Positions 24,401-31,851 of a stretch of 64,000 nucleotides of DNA are shown here, piece by piece. Origin of the DNA: 4572-13 sp964594065. GTDB lineage: Bacteria > Planctomycetota > Phycisphaerae > Sedimentisphaerales > Anaerohalosphaeraceae. The position numbers were made by a program, and so were the translations under genes. The notes beneath the pieces are model-generated. The model searched no databases. It saw only the letters and a program-made list of their open reading frames with translations, and was not told the DNA's origin. The stretch's first letter is position 1. Every line of letters starts with the position of its first letter. Location of the stretch: positions 1 through 64,000 of the forward strand of contig CAZQKX010000014.1 of assembly GCA_964594065.1 (NCBI GenBank). The letters are read 5' to 3'.

Positions 24401-24708
24401 ACAAGAAGGGAGTCGGTTTGCTTGCCGTCGGTGAGCCGACGATCAACGCCAGTGCATGGCCTTACAGCATGGCTGACCTGGAAAAAGCACGACATATTAA
24501 TGAATTACCCAAGCAGAAGACGATAACAGTAAATATTGATCATATGCAGATGGGTCTGGCCGGTGATAATAGCTGGGGCGCCCGCCCGCATCAGCAATAT
24601 ATGCTATGGGCCAATAAGCCCTACAACTGGGAGATTCGCCTTTGCCCGGTCAAAAACGTTAAAAAAGAATCAAAAAAAGTGCTCGGTCAAACATTGCCTC
24701 AATTATAA
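21478..24708 (+). CDS. Secreted GH2 beta-galactosidase (LacZ-like)
   Basis: A 1076-residue glycoside hydrolase family 2 enzyme with the full LacZ layout: sugar-binding jelly roll (about 40-230), immunoglobulin-like domain, TIM barrel (about 340-640), and the C-terminal Bgal_small_N domain (about 780-1060). The acid/base is Glu505 in WSLGNEAGDG and the nucleophile is Glu568 in LILCEYEHAMGNS. Unlike E. coli LacZ it begins with a signal peptide (MFSTLLFGILMTSLPPIFADA). It therefore acts outside the cytoplasmic membrane, presumably removing terminal beta-galactose from polymers or oligosaccharides. ATGs at 21478 and 21490 are both possible starts. A palindromic candidate operator lies upstream. 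Confidence 0.93.
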   Translation: MECTMKQTIMFSTLLFGILMTSLPPIFADAVPDWENPEVFEINKEKPHCTLMPYARKNKAINNDRSGSTWHKSLNGMWKFNWSPDPDHRPADFYQTDYDVSQWDRITVPSNWQLQGFGIPLYTNIKYPFKRNPPTVMETPPSQFTNFDARNPVGSYRTTFTVPSKWREKEIFIVFDGVDSAFYLWVNGKKVGYSQDSRTPAEFNLTDYLRDGENTLAAEVYRYCDGSYLEDQDFWRLSGIYRNVYLYAAPKLHIQDFFVHTGLDDEYKDATLKIDAKVINYGQADAAGSVLEVSLLEKNKWLFGLFSSQKKVIKATAKAASDTVPGGGTVDFSYSGKLTDPKKWSAEAPNLYTLVLTLKDAKGKVIEMASCNVGFRTSEIKGGQLLVNGQPIYIKGVNRHEHDPDTGHTLTRESMIRDILLMKQNNVNTVRTSHYPNVPEWYELCDEYGLYVFDEANIESHGMGYGPKSLAKQPEWKAAHLARTIAMVERDKNHPSVIVWSLGNEAGDGANMEATSAWIKQRDPSRPVQSEQAGRKPHTDIVCPMYATIDRIVKYASQKQDRPLILCEYEHAMGNSLGNMSDYWTAIEQYKHLQGGSIWDWVDQGLRKKDANGKEFWAYGGDYGDIPNDGNFCCNGLVQPDRKPNPHLFEMKKAYQEIKVHAEDLAAGKVKIQNKYYFIPTDFVNALWELTENGNVIQNGSLGAISVRPQETKVVTVPFKKPKINPGSEYHLKLTFILNSQTPWAKKGHPVAWDQFKLPFKANPAPAAALDSMPKLTLDDSKTSVTVKGEDFAVTFDKSRGVMTNWTFKNTELMASSLTPNFWRTPTDNDNGSKMAERCGIWKNAGLNCKVTAFDVKQNSPQAVIIHVKLELAAKGSTLSTLYTVYGSGDILLNNTLTPGKDLPELPRIGMQMEMPGQFAHMSWFGRGPQESYCDRKTGYALGLYEENVYQPEHIYVRPQETGNKTDVRWAAWTNKKGVGLLAVGEPTINASAWPYSMADLEKARHINELPKQKTITVNIDHMQMGLAGDNSWGARPHQQYMLWANKPYNWEIRLCPVKNVKKESKKVLGQTLPQL

Positions 24709-24762
24709 CGGCAATAATTATGAAACAGGATGTTTAATCAATACATGAGAAAGGGATGTAAA

Positions 24763-25068
24763 ATGAAAAAAATTGGTTTGCTTTCAATGGTAATCGCGTT
24801 TGTTTTACTGGCTGGATGCCAGGATTCTCAACTGAGTACCTGTCAGGAGGAAAAACTGGCGCTGCAGGGACAATTGGATGAGGCCAACACGACAATCGCT
24901 CAGAAAGACAAAAAGATCGAAGGGCTTAAAGATGAGGTCTTCAAAGTCAATCAGAAAGCTTTCCAGAGCGTTCGAACAATGTTGGAAAAGCAGAACGCCA
25001 AAGATATTGAGCGGAAGAAAAAGATCGCCGAACTGGAGGCGCAGGTAAAGCAGCTGCAGGCACAATAG
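24763..25068 (+). CDS. Small coiled-coil lipoprotein
   Basis: A 101-residue protein with a lipoprotein signal (LLAGC, Cys19) followed by an almost wholly helical, charged sequence (about 25-98) with heptad spacing, as in murein-lipoprotein-like or LPP-type coiled coils. It starts at the ATG preceded by AAAGGGA. It follows the GH2 gene by 54 bases and is closed by a strong terminator, so it may be co-expressed with the enzyme. It probably sits in the membrane facing the periplasm as an oligomeric stalk or spacer. Confidence 0.78.
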   Translation: MKKIGLLSMVIAFVLLAGCQDSQLSTCQEEKLALQGQLDEANTTIAQKDKKIEGLKDEVFKVNQKAFQSVRTMLEKQNAKDIERKKKIAELEAQVKQLQAQ

Positions 25069-25112
25069 CAGCCTTTTAAGATCGATACACAGTAAACAAA
25101 ATTGACATATAC

Positions 25113-25153
25113 AAAAAAGCGGCGGACCCCACAAAGGGATACGCCGCTTTTTT
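25113..25153 (+). terminator. Bidirectional-type terminator before the island border
   Basis: AAAAAAGCGGCG (25113-25124) pairs with CGCCGCTTTTTT (25142-25153), with a smaller CCC/GGG pairing in the loop. It ends the GH2-lipoprotein transcript and lies 3 bases from the tRNA remnant at 25157. Confidence 0.88.
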
Positions 25154-25156
25154 CAT

Positions 25157-25186
25157 TACGCCCGCCGTAATTCGAACACGGGACCT
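25157..25186 (-). repeat. tRNA-Arg 3'-end duplicate, distal attachment-site copy
   Basis: Thirty bases match the 3' end (acceptor strand, T arm and part of the variable region) of the tRNA-Arg at 29285-29314 with one mismatch, in the same orientation. The rest of a tRNA is absent, so this is not a gene. Its position is the one expected for the far border of an element integrated at a tRNA 3' end. Confidence 0.85.
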
Positions 25187-25215
25187 GTATTGGAGTAATT
25201 GGAAAGGTATCAATC

Positions 25216-25911
25216 ATGAAGAAAGCTGATATAAGCGGAAAATGGGCTTTGGTAACTGGTGCAAGTCGTGGGGTAGGCAGGCAGATATGCCTAGGCCTGG
25301 CCAAGTACGGTTGCAACCTCGTACTTCACAGTCGTAACCTCGCCAATACTCAAGCTCTGGCCGATGAATTGGCCGATAGTGGTGTGCAGATCCAGCAGGT
25401 CGCTGCCGAGCTAACTGATCAGGCTCAAGTAGACGCAATGTTGGCAAGTCTGCCCGATATCGACATCCTCTACAACAACGCTGCGTTAATGACACCCTTC
25501 CGCAGCGACTGGCAGAACGTACCAGTCGAAGACTTCCGCAAGAGCTTCGAGGTCAACGTCATTTCACTCGTACGCATTTGCCACAGCCTCATCCCCGGCA
25601 TGGTGCAGCGCCGATGGGGACGCATCATAAACCTGACCTCAGGCATAGCAGACCAGCCGGAATTGATCACCTATGCCATTTCCAAGGCCGCCGTGGACAA
25701 GTTCGTTACCGACACTGCAGGCAAACTCAAGGACACCGGCGTCCTGATGAACCTCCTGGATCCCGGCTGGCTGCGAACCGATATGGGTGGCGATCAGGCT
25801 CCCAATGCCGTCGAGTCAGTGCTGCCTGGGGCACTGGTGCCCGCACTGCTTGATGATGGCACAACAGGCAAACTCTTCCCTGCTCAGGACTACGCCGGCA
25901 AGACAATCTAA
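25216..25911 (+). CDS. Short-chain dehydrogenase/reductase
   Basis: A 231-residue classical SDR. The Rossmann motif is TGASRGVGR at about residues 14-22. The structural NNAAL and the catalytic Ser in LTSG, Tyr in TYAISK and the following Lys are all present, so it should be an active NAD(P)-dependent oxidoreductase. The C-terminus is PAQDYAGKTI. The substrate is unknown; sugar or acyl reductases share this pattern. It is the first gene inside the tRNA-bounded island, 29 bases from the border repeat, and is separated from the next gene by 212 bases. Confidence 0.88.
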   Translation: MKKADISGKWALVTGASRGVGRQICLGLAKYGCNLVLHSRNLANTQALADELADSGVQIQQVAAELTDQAQVDAMLASLPDIDILYNNAALMTPFRSDWQNVPVEDFRKSFEVNVISLVRICHSLIPGMVQRRWGRIINLTSGIADQPELITYAISKAAVDKFVTDTAGKLKDTGVLMNLLDPGWLRTDMGGDQAPNAVESVLPGALVPALLDDGTTGKLFPAQDYAGKTI

Positions 25912-26123
25912 TAATCGATACTTTATTTTTCACTAACAGCCCTTGAATCTCTTTAAGTCCCTATCAGGAGTCTATTTACGGAACAATCTTGACTGTTCAT
26001 ATCAATGTTGTAGAATTATTGAACCTTAACGGAGACAATTACGTTGATAAATGAGTAAACGGGAGATCTCAGAGCAAATAAGTTTTTCACATATCATCAA
26101 TCTACAGAAACAGAGGTGACGCT

Positions 26124-28091
26124 ATGAAGACCATGAATCTGCTCGTTAGCTTACTGCTTTTGGGCGCGCCTGTATTTTGTGTCGCAGCCCCCGCCAAGCA
26201 CGAAACCCTGGCCATTGGCAGCAAAGCCCCCGATTTTGATCTAAAGGGTTTTATCGTTACCGCTAACGGGGATTATAAGGAACAACGCTACCAACTCAAA
26301 GACTTTGCTGATGCTAAACTGGTTTTGTTGATTTTTACGGGTAACCACTGTCCCACGGCTCAGGCCTATGAGAATCGGATCAAGCAATTTGCAAAAGATT
26401 ATCGCCGGCGTGGTGTGGCCATAGTGGCAATCGCTTCAAACAATCCCGAGGCCCTGCGTCTTGATGAATTAGGGTATTCCGATATGGGCGACAGCTATAC
26501 GGAAACGAAACAGCGTGCCCGTGAGGTCGGTTTTGACTTTCCTTATCTCTGGGATGGAGATGAGCAAGTTGTGGCTAAGGCCTACGGAGCCGCTGCGACA
26601 CCGCATGCCTTCATTCTGGATGAGCAGCGTGTGATGCGCTATCAGGGACGCATCGATAATAACGAGAATCCCGAAAAGACAACAAGTTACGAAGTGCGGG
26701 ATGCCCTTGATGCATTGCTGCAGGGGCGCCAGCCGCCTGTGACGCAAACGAGAACTTTTGGCTGCTCCCTCAAGTGGCTCTCAAAAAAGACCTCCGCAAA
26801 AGAGAGCCTGGCTAAGATGCAAAAGGAAACAGCCAGCCTGGAAACAATTGATGCTGCCGGGCTCAAGGCCCTGATGAAGAATGATAGCGAGAAACTACGC
26901 TTGATCAATGTCTGGGCCAGTTGGTGCGGCGCCTGTGTGGCAGAATTTCCAGACTTGGTCAACATTCACCGTATCTATCGCAATCGTGATTTTGAAGTCA
27001 TCACGATAAGCATGGATACCCTGGATCGCCGGGACAAGGCCTTGGCCTTTCTTCATAAACAGGCCGCTTCCTGCCGCAATACAATCTCCAGCGTAGAAGA
27101 TCGGGACCAACTGGCTGAGGCCTTGGATCCCAGTTGGAATGGAGTTTTGCCCTACACCATGCTGGTTGCTCCCGGGGGAAAAATCATCTATCGTCATACA
27201 GGCATCATTGAACCAGCTGAGATGAAACGAATGATCGTGGATTACTTGGGGCGATTTTTTTTCAAGACGGAGCCGAAATTGCCAAGCCAATCCGATAATG
27301 CAGAGATAGACATGAATAACTATTATGCTTGGTGCATTGTGCCGTTTGACAGTGTTCAACGATCTCCTCAACAACGTGTCGAAATGCTGACAGGGCTGGG
27401 ATTTACAAAATACGCTTATGATTGGAGAGAGAAACATCTTGCTGAATTTCCTTCAGAAATAAAAATTGCCCGGAAAAACAATGTTGAAATAATGGCTGTC
27501 TGGATGTGGATAGACGCACTCAATGATCGCGTTGGAAAACTACATTTGCTAAATGAAAAGTTGTTAAAGATGGTTGAAGAGAGCAAACTTAAAACACAGA
27601 TATGGCTCGGGTTCCATGCAAACTATTTTGAAAACTTAAGTGATGAAGAGGCAGTGGCTAAAGGATCAGAAATCATCGGTTATTTGAGTGACCGGGCTTC
27701 ACAAATCGGATGCAAAGTTGCACTTTACAATCATGGTGATTGGATTGGTGACCTAAGAAACCAAGTAAAAGTTATTGAAGCTTTACCCAATAAGAATATT
27801 GGTATAATTTATAATTTCCATCATGCCCATGCCCAATTGGATGAATACGAAGAGCTTATTAACGTTGCTTTCCCTTATCTCTGGTCCGTCAATCTAAATG
27901 GAATGAGAAAAGAGGGGCCCCAAATTCTAACGATTGGCCAGGGAGACAGGGAAGTTAAGATGTTGGATTATCTTACGGAAAAGGGGTTCAATGGCCCATA
28001 CGGTATTTTATGTCATGTTGAGACAGAAGATGCTAAAGTTGTGCTTCAAAGGAATATCGACGGATTAAAAAAACTGAACGGCTCAAAATAG
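26124..28091 (+). CDS. Secreted redoxin-thioredoxin-TIM-barrel fusion protein
   Basis: A 655-residue protein with a signal peptide (LLLLGAPVFCVAA) and three domains. Residues 25-195 are an AhpC/TSA-like redoxin with a single Cys76 in GNHCPTAQAYE. Residues 215-385 are a TlpA/thioredoxin-like domain with the redox pair Cys268-Cys271 (WCGAC). Residues 397-655 resemble a xylose-isomerase-like TIM barrel (AP endonuclease 2 superfamily) of sugar phosphate isomerases and epimerases, with YNHGDW and a His-rich FHHAHA. The last part is much richer in A and T than the first two. This looks like a fairly recent fusion. Function is unknown; exported redox plus sugar-binding is an inference. Confidence 0.8.
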   Translation: MKTMNLLVSLLLLGAPVFCVAAPAKHETLAIGSKAPDFDLKGFIVTANGDYKEQRYQLKDFADAKLVLLIFTGNHCPTAQAYENRIKQFAKDYRRRGVAIVAIASNNPEALRLDELGYSDMGDSYTETKQRAREVGFDFPYLWDGDEQVVAKAYGAAATPHAFILDEQRVMRYQGRIDNNENPEKTTSYEVRDALDALLQGRQPPVTQTRTFGCSLKWLSKKTSAKESLAKMQKETASLETIDAAGLKALMKNDSEKLRLINVWASWCGACVAEFPDLVNIHRIYRNRDFEVITISMDTLDRRDKALAFLHKQAASCRNTISSVEDRDQLAEALDPSWNGVLPYTMLVAPGGKIIYRHTGIIEPAEMKRMIVDYLGRFFFKTEPKLPSQSDNAEIDMNNYYAWCIVPFDSVQRSPQQRVEMLTGLGFTKYAYDWREKHLAEFPSEIKIARKNNVEIMAVWMWIDALNDRVGKLHLLNEKLLKMVEESKLKTQIWLGFHANYFENLSDEEAVAKGSEIIGYLSDRASQIGCKVALYNHGDWIGDLRNQVKVIEALPNKNIGIIYNFHHAHAQLDEYEELINVAFPYLWSVNLNGMRKEGPQILTIGQGDREVKMLDYLTEKGFNGPYGILCHVETEDAKVVLQRNIDGLKKLNGSK

Positions 28092-28158
28092 AAAACTGGA
28101 CCCAAACAGATACATGTCAATAAAAAGAAAACAGTTATTTTATCATGGGAGAAATAAC

Positions 28159-29214
28159 ATGTGCAAAAAAGGATGGTTTCGAATCGTATTAGTCGCTCTT
28201 TGTTTAGTCATGAGCGCGGCTTGTGAAAGTTCTGAATCGGCAATGAAGGCCGGCAAGACACCGAATCCGTTTAAACGAAACAAGCAGCTCGGCCGAGGCG
28301 TTAACTTGGGTAATGCGCTGGATGCGCCCAAGGAAGGTGAGTGGGGCGTTGTGCTCAAGGAAGAATATTTTAAACTGATCAAAGAAGCGGGTTTTGATTC
28401 GGTTCGCATTCCGGTTCGCTGGTCTAATCACGCAATGAAAGAACCGCCGTACACGATTGATCCGAAGTTTATGGCACGGGTGACATGGGCGGTTGATAAT
28501 GCCCTGGCCCAAGGATTGCCGGCGATGCTCAATATCCATCATTATCGAGAATTGAATATCGACCCGAAACCTCACAAGGCACGCTTTTTGTCCTTTTGGA
28601 CACAGATCGCCGAGCACTTTAAGGACTACCCGGATACGCTGTTTCTGGAGATCCTGAATGAGCCGGATGATAAATTCACGCCGGAGTTGTGGAACGAGTG
28701 GCTGGCGGAAGCGCATGCGATTATCCGCAGGGCCAACCCGACCAAGACCATTGTCATCGGCTCTGCCAACGACAACTGGATCACGTATCTGGAAAAACTC
28801 GAGCTGCCCGAAGGCGACACGAATATCATTGCCACCGTTCACCATTACTTTCCGCTGGAATTTACCCACCAAGGTGCGGCGTGGGTCAGCTGGGACGATT
28901 CCACTAAATGGCTGGGCAACAAGTGGATGGGTACGGATGAGGAGAAGAAAGCCATGACGGATATCTTCGATGTTGGTGCAGCTTGGTCAAAAAAACACAA
29001 CATCCCGATTAATCTCGGCGAATTTGGGACCTATGAAAAAGCGGATATGGCCTCACGCGTCCGCTGGACGAAATTCATCGCTGACAGTGCGACCGAGCGG
29101 GGCTGGAGTTTTCATTACTGGGAATTCTGCGCCCGGGAGTTCGGCTTTTACAGCGATGCAACCAAAAAATGGAATAAGCCGCTGCTGGAAGCCCTGATCC
29201 CGGCGAAGGAATAA
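28159..29214 (+). CDS. GH5 endoglucanase-like lipoprotein
   Basis: A 351-residue glycoside hydrolase family 5 enzyme. The start MCKKGWFRIVL is preceded by GGAG at 8 bases. The signal ends in a lipobox (SAAC), so it should be membrane-anchored. GRGVNLGNALDAP opens the barrel. The conserved SVRIPVRW, LNIHHY, the acid/base Glu168 in LEILNEP and the nucleophile Glu288 in NLGEFGTY are all present. It probably cleaves beta-1,4-glucan, mannan or similar polymers at the cell surface. It is the last gene of the tRNA-bounded island, 70 bases from the tRNA. Confidence 0.93.
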   Translation: MCKKGWFRIVLVALCLVMSAACESSESAMKAGKTPNPFKRNKQLGRGVNLGNALDAPKEGEWGVVLKEEYFKLIKEAGFDSVRIPVRWSNHAMKEPPYTIDPKFMARVTWAVDNALAQGLPAMLNIHHYRELNIDPKPHKARFLSFWTQIAEHFKDYPDTLFLEILNEPDDKFTPELWNEWLAEAHAIIRRANPTKTIVIGSANDNWITYLEKLELPEGDTNIIATVHHYFPLEFTHQGAAWVSWDDSTKWLGNKWMGTDEEKKAMTDIFDVGAAWSKKHNIPINLGEFGTYEKADMASRVRWTKFIADSATERGWSFHYWEFCAREFGFYSDATKKWNKPLLEALIPAKE

Positions 29215-29284
29215 CTGTTCAGACTAAAGGATTTATCGATTTGCTAACAGTCGTATGAACGAAAGCGTGAGGGACCATATCCAA

Positions 29285-29358
29285 TACGCCCGCCGTGATT
29301 CGAACACGGGACCTTCGGTTTAGGAAACCGATGCTCTATCCGACTGAGCTACGAGCGC
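29285..29358 (-). tRNA. tRNA-Arg (anticodon CCT)
   Basis: A 74-base cloverleaf. The acceptor stem GCGCTCG/CGGGCGT has two G-U pairs, the D stem is GCTC/GAGC, and the anticodon stem TCGGT/ACCGA has loop TTCCTAA, giving anticodon CCT (reads AGG). The T arm is CCGTG-TTCGAAT-CACGG and the discriminator base is A. The CCA end is not encoded. Its 3' end is duplicated at 25157-25186, marking it as the integration site of the adjoining island. Confidence 0.95.
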
Positions 29359-29464
29359 GACATTTCTGACGGCCCATAGTGTACACCAACCGGACATAAT
29401 TTTCAACGATTCTTTGCCTGCCCGCACAGGGAGATTTACAAATCCGTCATTTTTTCAGATTCAA

Positions 29465-29998
29465 TTACCGGATTTTTAACTGGCCCAGATGTTCAAGATA
29501 CGTTTGCACGCCGCCTTCAAGATAGCCGGTCTGAGCATAGGGCCGGCCGTCGGCATCCGTCAGAAAGACCGTGGGAAACCCCTCGATCTTAAACTGCTTT
29601 TCCAACTGTTTATTCTGCTGCTGAATATGGGCACTCTGGCCGGATTTATCGCTGGGAAAATCAATCAGCACCAAAACAAAATCTTTGCCGGCTTCCTGCA
29701 AAAAATCCTGTTTTGAAAAAACCTCTTTATCCAGCTTTTTGCACCAATAGCACCAATCCGAGCCGGCAAAATTGATGAGCAGATCCTTATCCTGTGACTG
29801 GGCGATTTGACGGGCTTTCTCAAAATCAGTCAGCCATTGATCGGATAGACGCCGGTCCTAGCCGGACTGTACGCTTGTTTCAGCTGCTAAAGGCGTCAAC
29901 GCTTCAGCATTGTTTTTATTGAGAGAAACGCTAACAATTATCAGACCTATCACGATTATCAGGCTTAAAACCGCCACTATTTTCGCTAATGTATTCAT
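29465..29998 (-). pseudogene. Thioredoxin-family protein broken by an in-frame TAG
   Basis: From the ATG at 29998, preceded by GGAG, the frame encodes a membrane anchor (VAVLSLIIVIGLIIV) and a spacer. It then meets TAG at codon 47 (29858-29860). The same frame continues for 131 codons into a clean thioredoxin-7/DsbD-gamma-like domain with the redox motif WCYWCKK, VLIDFP and the cis-Pro GFPTVFL. No ATG, GTG or TTG lies between the stop and the CxxC, so re-initiation would lose the active site unless a CTG is used. It is either a nonsense mutation, a base-calling error or readthrough. Intact, it would be a membrane-tethered thiol oxidoreductase. Confidence 0.8.
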
Positions 29999-30133
29999 CG
30001 CTGTCTCCATTGTTTATATATCTTCGATTCTGTGAATTAATATGTTTTGTGTCCGGTTTTGTTCACCAATTTCACAGATTATTCAGGAGTTTTCTTTGAT
30101 TTTCAGCAGGCTAATTACCGAGAATTTAAGGGG

Positions 30134-30162
30134 TTGACGATTGCTCGATAGTAAAGTAAAAT
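30134..30162 (+). promoter_or_regulatory. Promoter for tatA
   Basis: TTGACG (30134-30139) and TAAAAT (30157-30162) are spaced by 17 bases. Transcription would start near 30169, about 47 bases before the tatA ATG. Confidence 0.65.
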
Positions 30163-30215
30163 GGGGCTTGTTGAGAGAAAAAGCGTTTATTATTTAGACT
30201 AAAAGGCGGATCTTT

Positions 30216-30470
30216 ATGGTTTCTGGATATCAGACAATTATGGGCTTTGGATTTACCGGTGGTTGGGAATGGATTGTTATCTTAGTCGTTGCCGTTCTCA
30301 TTTTTGGACGACGATTACCGGATATCGCCCGTTCTATTGGAAAGAGTATTACTGAATTTAAAAAAGGCGTCCACGAAGTTGAAAGTGATGTAAAAAAGAC
30401 GATCGATGAATCTGATGAGATCGCCGAATCTTCAAGCAACCAGCAGCAGGATACAGAAAACAAGTCTTAA
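30216..30470 (+). CDS. tatA: Twin-arginine translocase subunit TatA/B/E
   Basis: An 84-residue Tat component. A short N-terminal periplasmic part is followed by one membrane helix (EWIVILVVAVLIFG). The hinge motif FGRRLPDIARSIG leads into the amphipathic helix (KSITEFKKGVHEVESDV) and an acidic tail. It forms the variable pore that lets folded proteins cross with TatC. The FG-x-x-LP hinge and length fit TatA better than TatB. It faces tatC, which lies convergently 62 bases away, so the two are not in one operon. A likely client, the Gfo/Idh protein at 40748, is in the window. Confidence 0.92.
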   Translation: MVSGYQTIMGFGFTGGWEWIVILVVAVLIFGRRLPDIARSIGKSITEFKKGVHEVESDVKKTIDESDEIAESSSNQQQDTENKS

Positions 30471-30516
30471 ACAAGCGTTTTAAATCTGCAGCAGAGCCTG
30501 CACAATGACAGTCCAT

Positions 30517-30550
30517 AAAAAGCAATCGGCCCTTAGCTTGATTGCTTTTT
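30517..30550. terminator. Bidirectional terminator between tatA and tatC
   Basis: AAAAAGCAATC (30517-30527) pairs perfectly with GATTGCTTTTT (30540-30550). Both strands carry T runs after the stem. The right arm lies inside the last codons of tatC, so a single hairpin serves both convergent genes. Confidence 0.85.
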
Positions 30551-31528
30551 CTTTTGCCTGTATTTCAGGAATTTGCAGATCAGGATACTGCTTTCGTATA
30601 AAACATAGAGAGGTGTCGCCAGGAGAACCTGCGAGATCACATCCGGCGGGGTTGCTACCGCTGCTATAAAAAGAAGCCCTAAAACAACGTATTTCCTGTT
30701 CTTTGCTAAGGTTTCAATGCTTACAAGCCCCATCATCTCCGCGAATACAATTGCGATCGGCATTTGAAATGCCGCGCCAAAGACCAGTGTCAACGTCAAA
30801 ACAAAACTCATATAGCTTTGCAGAGTCCAGTTTGATTCGACCCCCATGGCGCTGTTAAACCGTATAAAGAATGCCATCGCCAGCGGTGCGACGACTCCCA
30901 TAAAAAACAGCGAACCCGTCATAAAAAGGGCTGCACTGATCGGGGCTACTACATGAACAAACTTTTTTTCGTGGCGATAAAGCCCCGCAGAAACAAAAAC
31001 CCAAATCTGCCAAAAAACCCAAGGACTGACAAGAATAAATCCAAATACAAGACAAACCTTAAGATACACCAACATACCCTCTGCCAGCTCGATGGTTTGC
31101 AGGCGTTTAACGGAATGGCCCTGCTGCTCCGTTTCCGAAACAATTGCTTTCAGTTCCGCAAACGCGGGACTATTGGGGTCGTCCCGATAGTACTCGACTG
31201 TCGCCAGAAAACTATCTCCCGGCTGAAGTGATTTTAAAGAGCTCGTATTGTGCTCCGATATCCTGATATGAGCTAAATTCTCGGCTGGAAACGATACGTC
31301 AGAAAGCGATGTGCTCTCATCTTTTTCCTGGCCGGACTGGCTGTACTTCTGCATCGCGTAATAATAGGGAGCTTCAAGGAAAGAGACCAGCCTCGCTCCA
31401 AAGAATAAGGTAATGGCAAGGCCCACGACAATCCCCAAAAGCATCAAAGTCAACCGGGCGCGCAGTTCTTCCAGATGGTCGCCCAGGCTCATGCTTTTCA
31501 GATTTTCTTTTATTTGGTCTTTGTCCAT
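30533..31528 (-). CDS. tatC: Sec-independent translocase TatC with periplasmic insertion
   Basis: A 331-residue TatC, the receptor that binds twin-arginine signal peptides. The N-terminal SLGDHLEELRARL motif is intact, as are the later YRHEKK, SPWVFWQIWVF, FGAAFQMPI and VATPPDVISQ segments, with six membrane helices. Between helix 1 and helix 2 there is an extra region of about 80 residues (about 60-140; charged, with LQPGDSFLATVEYYRD). It makes the protein about 75 residues longer than the E. coli form. Such a first-loop insertion might recognise or gate clients. It is convergent with tatA. Confidence 0.94.
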   Translation of the reverse strand: MDKDQIKENLKSMSLGDHLEELRARLTLMLLGIVVGLAITLFFGARLVSFLEAPYYYAMQKYSQSGQEKDESTSLSDVSFPAENLAHIRISEHNTSSLKSLQPGDSFLATVEYYRDDPNSPAFAELKAIVSETEQQGHSVKRLQTIELAEGMLVYLKVCLVFGFILVSPWVFWQIWVFVSAGLYRHEKKFVHVVAPISAALFMTGSLFFMGVVAPLAMAFFIRFNSAMGVESNWTLQSYMSFVLTLTLVFGAAFQMPIAIVFAEMMGLVSIETLAKNRKYVVLGLLFIAAVATPPDVISQVLLATPLYVLYESSILICKFLKYRQKKKQSS

Positions 31529-31614
31529 AGTCGGGTAGTTTACGCAATTTGCATGTCTTTGGCAACTGCTTTTATTGATTTGTCTTATGAGCCGAATCGG
31601 GCTATAATCAGCTC

Positions 31615-31851
31615 ATGCATTGGAAAGTCGCATTCATCCTGTTTTCCGGAACACTGTTTTTAACCAGTGCCGTCGGATTTTTGCTTGTCAAGTTCGCCCT
31701 GCGTCCCAAAGATGACAGCGACCTGGATAGCTATTACTTCGAATTCGAGGATCATCATCCGGAACTGGCCCGCTATGAAAAATGGAGCCGGATCACCTTT
31801 GTCGGCGTGGTTGTCGGCATGTTGATGCTGTTTTTGTCACTGGTATTTTGA
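31615..31851 (+). CDS. Small two-helix membrane protein, unknown
   Basis: A 78-residue protein with two membrane helices (about residues 4-26 and 59-78), joined by a hydrophilic loop rich in Asp and His (DDSDLDSYYFEFEDHHPELARYEKWSR is split here only by residue number, 34-58). No family is recognised. It is divergent from tatC, and its stop touches the rtcB stop at 31852, so it is convergent with rtcB. Confidence 0.65.
   Translation: MHWKVAFILFSGTLFLTSAVGFLLVKFALRPKDDSDLDSYYFEFEDHHPELARYEKWSRITFVGVVVGMLMLFLSLVF

Larger units (their letters stand above)
25157..29314. mobile_element. 4.1-kb tRNA-Arg-bounded genomic island without integrase
   Basis: The segment is bounded by direct copies of the tRNA-Arg 3' end, 4128 bases apart. 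The intact tRNA is at one end and a truncated copy at the other, which is the classical result of site-specific integration at a tRNA. It carries three plus-strand genes (SDR, redoxin/TIM-barrel fusion, GH5 cellulase). No integrase, excisionase or transposase is visible. It is either a remnant whose integrase was lost or a cargo element mobilised in trans. Composition shifts sharply inside it near 27300. Confidence 0.65.

Noticed and set aside
25157..25186. A second tRNA-Arg gene
   Set aside because: Only the 3' 30 bases of a tRNA are present; D arm, anticodon arm and 5' acceptor strand are missing, so it is treated as an attachment-site copy.
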